Part shown: positions 1 through 8,849 of the stretch, in pieces
Layout: each line of letters starts with the position of its first letter
How positions within the stretch are numbered: position 1 is the first letter of the stretch
Source: Fen-1308 sp035319125
GTDB lineage: Bacteria; Nitrospirota; Thermodesulfovibrionia; Thermodesulfovibrionales; Dissulfurispiraceae
Length of the DNA: 52,521 nt
Direction of reading: 5' to 3'
Assembly (NCBI GenBank): GCA_035319125.1
Contig: DATHDG010000037.1
Span: forward strand, 1-52,521
Position numbers and translations under genes: made by a program
The notes under the pieces: model-generated
Told to the model about the DNA's origin: nothing
Seen by the model: only the letters and a program-made list of their open reading frames with translations
Databases searched by the model: none

Positions 1-866
1 CAAGAACTATTCATTACAGTGGCAAGCGTGCTGATAAACCATTCATCCCTGTCAATTGTGGGGCCATACCGCCTGATCTTCTGGAATCGGAGCTGTTCGG
101 CCATGAAAAGGGTGCATTTACTGGAGCAATTGCCTCCAGAACAGGACGCTTTGAACTTGCTGACGGTGGAACTGTCTTTCTGGATGAGATAGGGGAAATG
201 TCTCCTATGCTCCAGGTGAAACTGCTCAGAGTCCTTCAAGAAAGGTCATTTGAGAGGATAGGCGGCAGCAAGACGGTCAATGTCGATGTACGGGTCATTT
301 CTGCTACAAATCGTAACCTCGAAGATGCTGTTAAAACAGGTCGCTTTAGGGAAGACCTGTATTACCGTATTAATGTAATTCCGATTGAAATACCGCCGCT
401 ACGTGAAAGGACAGAAGACCTCCCGTTGCTGTGTGATTTTTTTATGGAAAAGCATGCGGCCCGTTTTGGGCGTAATGCGCTTAAGATTACCGACGAGGCA
501 TTCAAAATTTTTGTAGGATATGGATGGCCTGGTAATGTTCGTGAACTTGAAAATACTTTAGAACGTCTTCTTGTGCTGAAAGATGATGATGTTGTGACAA
601 GTTTTGATCTTTCTGAGAAGATGTCCGGCAGAAAACTGCCTGTATTGCCTGAGACCGGCTCTCTGAGCAGCGACCCGGATGTAAATCCATTTGTGCAGGG
701 CATTGACCTGAATGCAGCGCTGCTCGAGTATGAGAAAAGGCTTGTGTTGAATGCCATTCAGATCCACGGAGGTGTCAAGAGCCAGGCTGCCAAGTATCTC
801 AATATCAACAGGACCACTCTGATCGAAAAAATGAAACGGTTGGGCCTGTCGTCTGTTAATCCCTGA
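1..866 (+). CDS. Sigma-54-dependent response regulator, C-terminal part (5' end outside window)
   Basis: This is the last 287 codons (frame from base 3) of an NtrC-family transcription activator. It would remodel sigma-54 RNA polymerase by ATP hydrolysis. Visible parts are the sigma-54 contact loop GAFTGA just after FGHEKG (about base 115), Walker B with VFLDEIGEM, the R-finger/sensor region with the ATNRNLE and FREDLYYRINV signatures, PGNVREL, and a Fis-type helix-turn-helix at the C-terminus (GVKSQAAKYLNINRTTLIEK). The receiver domain and Walker A lie upstream of the window, so its phosphorylation site and its partner kinase cannot be judged. Its position before a second activator and several -24/-12 promoters suggests a flagellar regulator (FleQ/FlrA/FlrC-like), but I cannot say which. 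The family assignment is secure; the specific role is inference. Confidence 0.9.
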   Translation, partial: RTIHYSGKRADKPFIPVNCGAIPPDLLESELFGHEKGAFTGAIASRTGRFELADGGTVFLDEIGEMSPMLQVKLLRVLQERSFERIGGSKTVNVDVRVISATNRNLEDAVKTGRFREDLYYRINVIPIEIPPLRERTEDLPLLCDFFMEKHAARFGRNALKITDEAFKIFVGYGWPGNVRELENTLERLLVLKDDDVVTSFDLSEKMSGRKLPVLPETGSLSSDPDVNPFVQGIDLNAALLEYEKRLVLNAIQIHGGVKSQAAKYLNINRTTLIEKMKRLGLSSVNP

Positions 867-968
867 TGCTCTAATCGGCAGTCATTAAATTGACTAAATC
901 ATATGGACAGACTGCTTATGATAGCTGGCTAAAATTAAATTCATTTATGAAACAATATGATAATGTTA

Positions 969-985
969 ATGGCACATTTTTTTCA
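969..985 (+). promoter_or_regulatory. Weak -24/-12-like element before the TPR gene
   Basis: The sequence has a good -24 half (ATGGCAC) at 969-975. Twelve bases on from the GG, the -12 dinucleotide is TC instead of GC. The -12 G is strongly conserved in sigma-54 promoters, so this may be chance in an AT-rich gap. It is recorded because it sits 27 bases before the next start codon in a cluster with many sigma-54 sites. Confidence 0.2.
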
Positions 986-1011
986 CATCTAACCATAATA
1001 GTACGCCAGAC

Positions 1012-2655
1012 ATGGGGGAATTAGTGGTAAGATCGTTTCATATTATTGTTATTGCGGTTATTTTAATTGTGTTCGGATGCATTATTGTGCTGGCAGCTGA
1101 AGATACATTCCGGCAGGCTGATAGCGCGCTGACTTCAAAGCAGTTTATGCAGGCCAGGGATCTTTATAGGCAAATATTAGCATCAGCCAAAGATGCCTCA
1201 GATTCGCCCAGGGCTCTTCTTGGCGTAGCAAAGTCAGATTATTACCTTAAAAATTATTATGAAAGCGATGTAAACTTGAAGCGATTCTTTAAGTTATATA
1301 AAGAGCCATCCCACATAGATGAGGGTCATTTGATATGGGGCCTTGTACTTTTGAAGATGCGGAAATATAAGGAGGCGGAGGCGCAGCTTGATCTTGTTAG
1401 CGGTGAACTGCGGGAGAAAGCCGATATAGCAAAGGCTGAAATCGACTTTGATTTAAATGAAATTGACAAGGCTGAAAGGCTGCTGATGAAAATAGATCGA
1501 AAGGTCTACGAAAACGATGCGCGCGTTCTTTATCTCAGGGCTATGATAGCCAGCAGGCAGGGCAAACACGAGCAGGCGGTTCAGATTGTCAATAAAATTC
1601 CTGACGAGGCTCTGAAGGCTGAGAGTATGACAGTTGGAAAAGCCGCCGTTTATTATAACGCCCGAAAATTTACTGAAGCTAAGAATATGCTTAACAGTAT
1701 TATCAGTGCACCGTCATCCAGGATCGAAGACATGCAAGCCAAGAAGACTCTATTTGAAATATACAGCGTTGAAAAAAATGATGACGCTGCGCTTAAAACT
1801 GCGATAGATTTAATGGGGTATGAAGCTACTGACGACCTTAGGCTCAAAGTCATAGCTCTGTATGACCGCAAGGGTGATGTCGATTCTGTATTTCGATATA
1901 TTACATATTTGAGCAATAAGAAAACACGCTCCGATGAACTTGAGCAGAGACTCAAGAAAATGCAAGGAGACAAGAACCCGAAGGCCGAAGAATATTTGCT
2001 TAAATATTTTAATTATCTCAGTGTTGACAGTCCATATGTCCTTGAGGCTGCCAAATACATGGAAGAAAAGGGATACAAGGAGCAGGCTCGAAGACTACTC
2101 AGGAAGTCTTCCAGAGGCAGGTATGGTGCCCAGGCTTCAATGACGCTTGCACAAATGTTTATGCATGAGCAGAAATTTGCTGAGGCAAAACAAATTCTGC
2201 GGCCTGTCACAACAGATGCAAATTATTCAGGACAGGCGTCATTGATGTTATATGACATACTTGAGAAAGAAGGTAATCGGTCGTCTGCTGAAGAATATCG
2301 ATTGCGTGCTATCAAAGTACTGACATTGCAAAAAGATTATGCAAGAGTCGGCGATATTTATATGAAGTCCGGAAGCAGCGAGGAAGCCCTGAAGTTCTAT
2401 CTCAAAGCTTCACATGATGGCGATGCTCCTTCGATGCTGAAAGTGGCCGATCTATACTATGTGTCCGGAAAGCGCGATGCCGCAAAAATGTATTATAAAA
2501 AGTCTCTGGACAGCGGGCTTAAGGATCCCAAAAACCTCCAGTGGGCAGACTATCAATACGGAAAACTTGCCGGAAATAGTGAATACCTCAAAAAAGCAGA
2601 AGATGGAGGAGGGGTCGTTTCAGAAGCGGCCGGCTTCATGCGAACAGAAAAGTAG
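1012..2655 (+). CDS. Periplasmic or membrane-anchored TPR protein
   Basis: The 547-residue protein has an N-terminal hydrophobic stretch of about 22 residues (IIVIAVILIVFGCIIVLA) ending at AAED, which is a signal peptide or anchor. FGC could be a poor lipobox. The rest is helical with repeated TPR-like pairs (for example AEDTFRQADSALTSKQFMQA, then units near residues 210, 380, 445 and 480). TPR proteins of this kind act as scaffolds; no catalytic motif is seen. An alternative start is GTG at 1024, which has the purine run GGGGGA just upstream, whereas the ATG at 1012 has none. The gene ends 17 bases before the histidine kinase gene, so the three genes to 5116 are probably one operon. It could be an accessory to the adjacent two-component system or a flagellar assembly factor; this is not resolved. 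Confidence 0.8.
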   Translation: MGELVVRSFHIIVIAVILIVFGCIIVLAAEDTFRQADSALTSKQFMQARDLYRQILASAKDASDSPRALLGVAKSDYYLKNYYESDVNLKRFFKLYKEPSHIDEGHLIWGLVLLKMRKYKEAEAQLDLVSGELREKADIAKAEIDFDLNEIDKAERLLMKIDRKVYENDARVLYLRAMIASRQGKHEQAVQIVNKIPDEALKAESMTVGKAAVYYNARKFTEAKNMLNSIISAPSSRIEDMQAKKTLFEIYSVEKNDDAALKTAIDLMGYEATDDLRLKVIALYDRKGDVDSVFRYITYLSNKKTRSDELEQRLKKMQGDKNPKAEEYLLKYFNYLSVDSPYVLEAAKYMEEKGYKEQARRLLRKSSRGRYGAQASMTLAQMFMHEQKFAEAKQILRPVTTDANYSGQASLMLYDILEKEGNRSSAEEYRLRAIKVLTLQKDYARVGDIYMKSGSSEEALKFYLKASHDGDAPSMLKVADLYYVSGKRDAAKMYYKKSLDSGLKDPKNLQWADYQYGKLAGNSEYLKKAEDGGGVVSEAAGFMRTEK

Positions 2656-2672
2656 CGTTTATTGACGGAATA

Positions 2673-3815
2673 ATGGAACAGAATGACCAGGACATAGGAC
2701 TGCTGACGAAGGCTATTGAGAGCATCAACTCTGTGTCGTCGACGCTCATGCAATATTACCAGTCTCTTGAAGACAAAGTGAAAGTGTTAACCGATGAGGT
2801 CGACCAGAAAAAGCAGCTCCTGGACAGCATATTGGACAGCGTTGATGTTGGCGTTGTCTTCTTTGACAAGGACGGTGTTATAAGGCTAATTAACAAAACG
2901 GCTGAAGGCCTTCTATGTGTTCATTCGGATGATGTTAGAGGCGGAACCTCGCTTCATTCAGAAATCAGGGAGGATTTGATTTTGCCTGAACATGGAAAAC
3001 CATTTCAGGCTATTGTTTCTAATTCCGAGGTATGCTCGGTGGCTGGTGGAAAAATAGGACGGGTGCTTATCTTCAAGGACATAACGATACTGAAACGACT
3101 TGAGGCGGAGAATGAAAGGAACAGGAGGCTTTCTGCCATGGGTGAACTTGTTACTAAGATCGCCCATGAGATACGTAATCCTCTAGGCAGCATCGAGCTT
3201 TTTGCGAATTTGTTGGCTAATGATCTTAAAGGCACTGAGCAGGTGGATTATGCGCGTCGCATTTCCAATTCAGTGCGCTCACTTGTAAGCACACTCGATA
3301 ACATGCTGAGGTTTTCAGGTGAGATCAAACCGAAGATGGAATACTGCTGCATCAATGATGTAGTCCGCGAGACATGCGACGAATTTAGGGAAGTTCTGAC
3401 TTCAGGAGGTATCTCTATAGAGCTGACGGATGATGAAAGGTATTCATTCCACGTCGATAGAGGTCTTGTCCGTCAGGCTCTGATAAATATAATACTCAAT
3501 GCTGTTCAGGCAATGCAGGACGGCGGCAAGATCTCAGTCGTCATTTCACAGGATGTTACGCTGAAAGATGTTATAAAGAATATTCGTATTGCGGTCCGGG
3601 ACAGCGGCGCCGGCATGGACGAACATACAAAGGCCCGACTTTTCGAACCATTTTTTTCGACCAAGGATAGAGGCACCGGACTGGGAATGTCGATTACTCA
3701 GGGCATAGTTGCAGCACACAAGGGCCATATCGAAGTGCATAGTAAAATCGGTAAGGGTACCGAATTTATTATCTTACTGCCGACTGAAAAAAGATCTGAT
3801 AAGAGGGGAACATGA
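2673..3815 (+). CDS. PAS-type sensor histidine kinase (FlrB/FleS-like)
   Basis: The 380-residue soluble kinase has no membrane segment, so it senses a cytoplasmic cue. It starts with a short coiled coil (about residues 20-50), then a PAS domain (about 50-140), then HisKA with the phosphorylated His165 in the motif HEIRNPLGSIELF. A GHKL ATPase domain follows, with N-box NIILNAVQAM, G1 DSGAGMD, F-box LFEPFFSTK and G2 GTGLGM. Its stop codon overlaps the start of the next response regulator (ATGA), so the pair is translationally coupled and almost certainly forms one phosphorelay. Known flagellar systems of this design (FlrB/FlrC, FleS/FleR, FlgS/FlgR) read the state of basal-body assembly. That role is inferred here from the flgB operon directly downstream. 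Confidence 0.93.
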   Translation: MEQNDQDIGLLTKAIESINSVSSTLMQYYQSLEDKVKVLTDEVDQKKQLLDSILDSVDVGVVFFDKDGVIRLINKTAEGLLCVHSDDVRGGTSLHSEIREDLILPEHGKPFQAIVSNSEVCSVAGGKIGRVLIFKDITILKRLEAENERNRRLSAMGELVTKIAHEIRNPLGSIELFANLLANDLKGTEQVDYARRISNSVRSLVSTLDNMLRFSGEIKPKMEYCCINDVVRETCDEFREVLTSGGISIELTDDERYSFHVDRGLVRQALINIILNAVQAMQDGGKISVVISQDVTLKDVIKNIRIAVRDSGAGMDEHTKARLFEPFFSTKDRGTGLGMSITQGIVAAHKGHIEVHSKIGKGTEFIILLPTEKRSDKRGT

Positions 3816-5116
3816 AATCAGTATTGATAGTGGATGATGAGATTGACATGGCAACGGCCTTAAAGGAAACGATGAAACGATTTGGCTTCAGTCCGACCGT
3901 CTACAACAATCCACTTCATGCGCTGTCAAAAGAAAACATAGCTGATTATTCACTCGTAATCACTGACATGAAAATGCCGAAAATGAACGGCCTTGAATTT
4001 CTGCAGGAGATCCGCAAAAGAGGTCTGTTCACACCGGTGATCGTGATTACGGGATTTGGCACAGTTGAAAGTGCCGTTGATGCGATGAAACTAGGCGCAA
4101 CCGACTATATTTTAAAGCCGGTATCTTTTGATGCGCTGAAGAGGACTATTGATCGTATTCTTCCGGCCGAAGAGGGCGATCTGGTTGCCGAGTCACCTGT
4201 CATGAAAAATCTTGTGTCCATTATCAGGGAAATTGCCAATAGCGATATTACAGTGCTGCTGACCGGAGAAAGCGGAACAGGCAAGGAAATCATAGCAAGA
4301 ACGATTCACAAGCACAGCAACAGAAACGTCAAGCCCTTTGTTGCAGTAAATTGTGCCGCGATTTCTGAAAGTCTGCTGGAATCCGAGCTTTTTGGACATG
4401 AGAAGGGCTCTTTTACCGGGGCAGTCGAAAGAAGACTTGGCAAGTTCGAACTGGCGAACGGCGGCACTCTTCTGCTTGATGAGATCAGCGAAATGGCAGT
4501 TCCTCTACAGGCAAAGCTTCTTCGTGCAATCCAGGAACGGGAAATAGACAGGGTCGGCGGCAAAGCGCCTGTAAAGCTTGATGTCCGTATAATTGCTACA
4601 ACTAACCGTGACCTGATGGCTGAGGTAAAGAAGGGTAGTTTCAGGGAAGACCTGTATTACAGGCTTAATGTTTTCCCAGTGCGCATTCCACCTCTCCGTG
4701 AGCGACCTGATGATATTATCCCTTTGGCAGAATTCTTTCTAAATCGACTGTCTCAAAAGATGGGAAAAGTTTTCTCTATATCTAATACGCTTAGGAAATA
4801 TATGCTTAGCGGAGACTGGGCTGGAAATGTCAGGGAACTCGAAAATTTCATGTATCGAACTGCGGTCATATCTGGAACTGATGAACTTGTGCCGCCCGCT
4901 GACTATGTCATGCCGGCTGAAGTGACATCCCAGGCGACTTATACAGCCAAAGTCGGCAGGATGAAAGATGTCGAACGTGATCTTATCATAAGAACTTTAA
5001 AGGAAACCGGCAATAACCGGACGAGGGCTGCTGAGGTTCTAGGCGTCAGTGTCAGGACGATACGCAATAAGCTAAAGGATTACAACATTACCGACGAAGA
5101 GATTAAAGGGACGTAG
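3812..5116 (+). CDS. NtrC-type sigma-54 response regulator (FlrC/FlgR-like)
   Basis: The 434-residue activator has all three modules. The receiver domain (1-120) has phospho-acceptor Asp52 in ITDMKMPKMNG and Lys102 in LKP. The AAA+ domain (about 130-365) has Walker A GESGTGKE at 152-159 and Walker B GGTLLLDEIS at 217-226. A Fis-type helix-turn-helix lies at about 395-425 (NRTRAAEVLGVSVRTIRNKL). The sigma-54 contact loop reads GSFTGA (199-204) in place of the usual GAFTGA. It overlaps the histidine kinase gene by four bases, and flgB follows 83 bases downstream behind a -24/-12-like site. The natural reading is that the kinase phosphorylates this protein, which then activates the sigma-54 promoters found before the flagellar operons. 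Paralog of the protein encoded at 1-866. Confidence 0.94.
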   Translation: MKSVLIVDDEIDMATALKETMKRFGFSPTVYNNPLHALSKENIADYSLVITDMKMPKMNGLEFLQEIRKRGLFTPVIVITGFGTVESAVDAMKLGATDYILKPVSFDALKRTIDRILPAEEGDLVAESPVMKNLVSIIREIANSDITVLLTGESGTGKEIIARTIHKHSNRNVKPFVAVNCAAISESLLESELFGHEKGSFTGAVERRLGKFELANGGTLLLDEISEMAVPLQAKLLRAIQEREIDRVGGKAPVKLDVRIIATTNRDLMAEVKKGSFREDLYYRLNVFPVRIPPLRERPDDIIPLAEFFLNRLSQKMGKVFSISNTLRKYMLSGDWAGNVRELENFMYRTAVISGTDELVPPADYVMPAEVTSQATYTAKVGRMKDVERDLIIRTLKETGNNRTRAAEVLGVSVRTIRNKLKDYNITDEEIKGT

Positions 5117-5124
5117 AATTATAT

Positions 5125-5141
5125 TGGGTATATAAATTGCT
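5125..5141 (+). promoter_or_regulatory. Candidate sigma-54 promoter of the flgB operon
   Basis: TGGGTATATAAATTGCT keeps the invariant GG (5127-5128) and GC (5139-5140) twelve bases apart and a perfect TTGCT -12 half. The -24 half departs from TGGCAC. It lies about 60 bases before flgB, directly after the gene of the probable activator. Confidence 0.5.
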
Positions 5142-5153
5142 TGTAAACTTAGA

Positions 5154-5175
5154 GGGGAGTTATGGTAATCTCCCC
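5154..5175 (+). other. Hairpin in the flgB leader
   Basis: GGGGAG (5154-5159) and CTCCCC (5170-5175) form a perfect 6-bp G/C-rich stem with a 10-base loop. It sits between the putative promoter and the flgB ribosome binding site GGAGGAG (5189-5195). No T-run follows, so it is not an ordinary terminator. It could modulate translation or mRNA stability. Confidence 0.4.
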
Positions 5176-5199
5176 ACGATATGCCTGCGGAGGAGCAGA

Positions 5200-5541
5200 A
5201 TGCCGGACGATACTTTTAAGACACTGGAAAACATCATGGATATCGCCTCTTTCAGGCAGAAAGTATTGACTTCCAATATTGCAAATGCCGATACGCCGGG
5301 CTACAGGGCGAAGGATATATCGTTTCAGGCAGAACTGAACAAGGCTATGGGTGGCGCAAAGGGAAATTATCAGGTTGTTGAGACTATGCCGACTATGATC
5401 AGCCGCGACGGCAATACTGTAAGCATTGACAGCGAAATGGCGAAAGTGGCTGAAAATCATTTAATTTACAGCAGCGCGGCACAGATATTGACAATGAAAT
5501 TCAGAATGATGAAGGATGTGGCAAAGGGAGGCAGTCAATAA
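5200..5541 (+). CDS. flgB: Flagellar proximal rod protein FlgB
   Basis: The 113-residue rod subunit shows the rod-family N-terminal signature (LTSNIANADTPGYRAKDISF) and a C-terminal helix (AENHLIYSSAAQILTMKFRMM). FlgB is exported through the flagellar type III apparatus and, with FlgC and FlgF, builds the rod on the MS ring. I start it at ATG 5200, which has GGAGGAG 4-6 bases upstream. A longer reading frame from TTG 5137 would add 21 residues unlike the family and would run into the promoter. Its stop codon shares one base with the flgC start (TAATG), so the two are coupled. It opens an operon of nine genes running to 11662. Confidence 0.95.
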   Translation: MPDDTFKTLENIMDIASFRQKVLTSNIANADTPGYRAKDISFQAELNKAMGGAKGNYQVVETMPTMISRDGNTVSIDSEMAKVAENHLIYSSAAQILTMKFRMMKDVAKGGSQ

Positions 5542-5948
5542 TGAATGATATATTTATGCCGATGCATGTGAGTGCTTCGGCGCTCGAAGCGCAGAAAATA
5601 AGGCTTAATGTGATTGCCTCTAATATTGCAAATGCATCATCCACGAAGACTCCTGAAGGGGGGCCCTACAGGCGTAAGGATGTAATTTTCCAGACTGTCA
5701 TGTATGATGAAAATGCCGCCGGAGTTGAAGCGCCGCAAGTTATAGAAGATAAAACTCCATTCAGAACTGTGTACGACCCAAACCATCCCGACGCCGATAA
5801 AAGCGGTTATGTTTCATACCCGAACATCAATGTTCTGACGGAAATGGTCAATTTAATGACAGCCCAAAGGTCCTACGAGGCTAATCTGACCATGATAACC
5901 TCATATAAAGACATGTATATGAGGACGTTAGATATCCTTAAAGTGTAA
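5541..5948 (+). CDS. flgC: Flagellar basal-body rod protein FlgC
   Basis: The 135-residue FlgC has the N-terminal rod motif (VIASNIANASSTKTPEGGPY), the family marker GPYRRKDVIF, and a C-terminal helix (MVNLMTAQRSYEANLTMI) typical of FlgC/FlgG. It forms part of the proximal rod and is secreted by the flagellar export gate. Start ATG 5541 overlaps the flgB stop by one base and follows the purine run AAAGGGAGG, which is a good ribosome binding site inside flgB. Length and motifs are normal. Confidence 0.96.
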   Translation: MNDIFMPMHVSASALEAQKIRLNVIASNIANASSTKTPEGGPYRRKDVIFQTVMYDENAAGVEAPQVIEDKTPFRTVYDPNHPDADKSGYVSYPNINVLTEMVNLMTAQRSYEANLTMITSYKDMYMRTLDILKV

Positions 5949-5993
5949 ACAGCCGGGCACTTTGCATAAGCCCTTTTGAGTTTGGAGGCAATT

Positions 5994-6287
5994 ATGGACG
6001 AGATAAAGAAAATAGGAGATATAAGCCCTAACATAAGCGAGCCGCAGCAGACTGGAAAGAAGTCAGGGCTGTCCTTCGAGGATGCAATCAAAGAAGCCCT
6101 GAAAGATGTCTCTCAAATTCAAAACGACGCAGAAAAAGCGATACAAGGCTTCGCTAACGGTGAGGTCAAAGACATCCAGACCGTAGTGGTTGCAATGGAA
6201 AAGGCAGACCTGTCCTTGCAGACACTTTTGTCTGTCAGAAACCGGCTTATCAGCGCTTACCAGCAGATTTCGAACATGCAGGTGTAA
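5994..6287 (+). CDS. fliE: Flagellar hook-basal body complex protein FliE
   Basis: The 97-residue FliE is the junction protein between MS ring and rod. The conserved C-terminal half is clear (SFEDAIKEALKDVSQIQNDA, then AMEKADLSLQTLLSVRNRLI and AYQQISNMQV). I choose ATG 5994 because GGAGG lies at 5984-5988; an in-frame TTG at 5976 has no ribosome binding site. It sits between flgC and fliF, as in many flagellar operons. Confidence 0.96.
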   Translation: MDEIKKIGDISPNISEPQQTGKKSGLSFEDAIKEALKDVSQIQNDAEKAIQGFANGEVKDIQTVVVAMEKADLSLQTLLSVRNRLISAYQQISNMQV

Positions 6288-6313
6288 GGCACCATTAAAT
6301 CTCGGGAGATAGA

Positions 6314-7864
6314 ATGGCACTGAATGATATTGTCGATCATTTCATAGCATGGCCTCTCAAAAGAAAGCTTGCGCTGCTCTCAGTTATAGCTCTCTGTGTA
6401 GCGATCATATCGGGTATGGTCATGTGGAGTCAGAAGGTCGACTATCAGGTGCTATACAGCAATCTGTCACAGGAAGATTCAGGAGTGGCTATAGCTAAGC
6501 TCAAGGAGATGAAAATCCCTTATCAGGTTGAAGGCAACGCTATTTCAGTACCTGCTGGCAAAGTATACGAACTTAGACTTGAGCTTGCTTCACAGGGTAT
6601 TCCGCAGGGGGGAGGCGTTGGGTTTGAGATATTTGATAAAAACCAGTTCGGCGTAACCGAATTTGTGCAGAGATTGAACTATGTTCGTGCCATTCAGGGA
6701 GAACTCGGCAGGACCATACGCACACTGACCGAAGTTGATCAGGCACGGGTGCATATTGCCATTCCCGAAAAGACGATATTTTCGGAAAAGGAAGAAAAGC
6801 CGACGGCTTCCGTAGTGCTCAAATTGAAGCCCGGCAGAACATTGAATCCGGGCCAGATAGGTGGCATAGTTCATCTTGTCTCAAGCAGTGTCGAAGGGCT
6901 GCCTCCGGGCAATGTTTCAGTAATCGACAATATGGGCAATCTTCTGTCGCGACCAACTGATGGAAGCGATGTTGTGGCTGATGCCAAGCAGCTGGAGTAT
7001 CAGAAAACGGTAGACCGCGAATATGAATCAAAACTCCAGAGTATGCTGGAAGGAATTGTTGGCAGGGGTAAAGCTATTGTCAGGGTTTCTACTAAAATAG
7101 ATTTTTCAAAGGTGGAAAGGACTGAAGAGAAATTTGATCCGGATACGATAGCAATCAGAAGCGAGCAGAAGAGCCAGGAAAAAACCGTCGGATCTACCCA
7201 GGGAGGAGTGCCCGGTGTTTCCTCGAATCAGCCTGGTCAGCAGCCCGCTCAATCAACCGGTGCGCCTTCAGCTTCCCAGAAGCAGACTGAAAACATCAAC
7301 TACGAGGTCAGCCGCGTTGTTAGCAAGATCATGGAACCTAGAGGAACCATAAAGAGCATATCAGCAGCAGTGCTTGTAGACGGGACTTATGGAAAGGCCG
7401 AAGGCGGCAAGAAGGGCTCTTTTGTCGCAAGGAATGAACAGGAAATGAAGAAATATGATGATGTGGTCAAAGCGGCTATCGGTTATGACAAGAACCGCGG
7501 CGACCAGGTGATCATCGAAAACGTTCCCTTTGAAACTCCTCTTGAGGAGATGGTTGCAGAAAAAACAGATTATTTGAGATTGGCGCTTACAGCTCTTAAA
7601 TATATAATACCAATAGCAGTTGTACTTTTGTTGTTCACCATGGTGATAAAGCCTCTGCTCAAGACACTAAGCGCACCTGTAACATATCGAGCACCTGAAG
7701 GCGCGGCTGTAGGTGTTGAGGCAGGACCACAGGGGGGACCAGGTGGGCCTGCATATGCAGCTCCGCCGTCAGCTGAAGATGCGTCGAGGGAGAAGGCCCT
7801 GAGCATAGTTAATGCCAACCCTAAGCAGGCGGCTGGTGTAGTCAAGGAATGGTTGCAGGAATAG
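6314..7864 (+). CDS. fliF: Flagellar MS-ring protein FliF
   Basis: The 516-residue MS-ring subunit has a transmembrane helix near residues 18-38 (LALLSVIALCVAIISGMVMW) and a large periplasmic part with the YscJ/FliF ring-building motifs (YQVLYSNLSQED, GVGFEIFDKNQFGVTEFVQR, ALQGELGRTI-type region reading AIQGELGRTIRTL). A proline/glutamine-rich loop lies near 290-325. A second transmembrane helix is near 430-450, and the cytoplasmic C-terminus (NPKQAAGVVKEWLQE) is the FliG-binding helix. It nucleates the basal body and anchors the export gate. Four bases separate its stop from the fliG start. Confidence 0.97.
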   Translation: MALNDIVDHFIAWPLKRKLALLSVIALCVAIISGMVMWSQKVDYQVLYSNLSQEDSGVAIAKLKEMKIPYQVEGNAISVPAGKVYELRLELASQGIPQGGGVGFEIFDKNQFGVTEFVQRLNYVRAIQGELGRTIRTLTEVDQARVHIAIPEKTIFSEKEEKPTASVVLKLKPGRTLNPGQIGGIVHLVSSSVEGLPPGNVSVIDNMGNLLSRPTDGSDVVADAKQLEYQKTVDREYESKLQSMLEGIVGRGKAIVRVSTKIDFSKVERTEEKFDPDTIAIRSEQKSQEKTVGSTQGGVPGVSSNQPGQQPAQSTGAPSASQKQTENINYEVSRVVSKIMEPRGTIKSISAAVLVDGTYGKAEGGKKGSFVARNEQEMKKYDDVVKAAIGYDKNRGDQVIIENVPFETPLEEMVAEKTDYLRLALTALKYIIPIAVVLLLFTMVIKPLLKTLSAPVTYRAPEGAAVGVEAGPQGGPGGPAYAAPPSAEDASREKALSIVNANPKQAAGVVKEWLQE

Positions 7865-7868
7865 CCGG

Positions 7869-8849
7869 ATGAGAAAGCTCTCCGGTGTTGAAAAGGCTGC
7901 GGCATTTCTTTCGTTGATCGGAGAGAATGCTGCAACGCAGGTGTTCAAACACCTTGATCCGCTAGAACTCGCCAGGGTTATACCAATGATGGCTAAAGTT
8001 AAGATCCCTCATGAGCTTGCCGAGACGGTTTTGAAAGACTTCTGCGATAAGACAGGCAGCGTAATGCAGGGAGTTGATGAGGCTTATATTAAAGATGTGC
8101 TCGAAAAGGCCTTTGGTGCTGAAGCCGCAAAGAAGCTTATCGACAAAATAGAAACGGGGGCAAGCGCATTTGATGTGCTACGCTGGCTCGACACCGGAGC
8201 CATCGCAAACATGCTTTCCCGTGAGCATCCACAAACGATTGCTATCATACTTGCGCATCTTGAACCGACACAGGCTGCCGAAGTACTGGCCAAGCTTCCT
8301 GAGAATCTGAAGATTGATGTCTCTCTGAGGATCGCCAGTCTTGACCAGATATCACCATCGATACTTGGAGATCTCGAGGATGTCCTTCAGTCGCAGCTGC
8401 AGAGCTATACACGAGGAAAGAAAATCGGAGGTATCAGGACTGTCTCTGAGATACTTAACCAGATGGATAGGGCCTCTGAAGATCTGATCCTGAAGAACAT
8501 TGAAGAGAAGGACCAGATACTGGCAGATGAGATAAGAAAGCTTATGTTTACATTTGACGATCTCGTAGCCATCGATGACAAAGGCATTCAGATGGTGCTG
8601 AAGGAGATCACAACAGACGATCTGTCGCTTGCACTCAAGATGGCTACAGATGAACTGAAGGGGAAAATCTTTAAGAATATGTCACAGCGCGCAGTCCAGA
8701 TACTCAAAGAGGAAATGGAGGCCAAGGGCGCTGTAAAGGTATCGGATGTTGAAAAGGCCCAGATGAATATCGTCCGTGTTGCAAGGAGGCTGGAGGAAGA
8801 AGGCAAGATAGTTATCGGAGGCAAGGGTGGCGAAGAACTTATCGGCTGA
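7869..8849 (+). CDS. fliG: Flagellar motor switch protein FliG
   Basis: The 326-residue rotor protein transmits torque from the stator and binds FliF and FliM. The N-terminal FliF-binding domain starts LSGVEKAAAFLSLIGE. The middle domain has the EHPQT motif (119-123). The C-terminal torque domain keeps the charged helix (MFTFDDLVAIDDKGIQMVLK) whose charged residues face the stator. All parts are of normal length. The fliH start lies 23 bases inside its 3' end. Confidence 0.97.
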   Translation: MRKLSGVEKAAAFLSLIGENAATQVFKHLDPLELARVIPMMAKVKIPHELAETVLKDFCDKTGSVMQGVDEAYIKDVLEKAFGAEAAKKLIDKIETGASAFDVLRWLDTGAIANMLSREHPQTIAIILAHLEPTQAAEVLAKLPENLKIDVSLRIASLDQISPSILGDLEDVLQSQLQSYTRGKKIGGIRTVSEILNQMDRASEDLILKNIEEKDQILADEIRKLMFTFDDLVAIDDKGIQMVLKEITTDDLSLALKMATDELKGKIFKNMSQRAVQILKEEMEAKGAVKVSDVEKAQMNIVRVARRLEEEGKIVIGGKGGEELIG

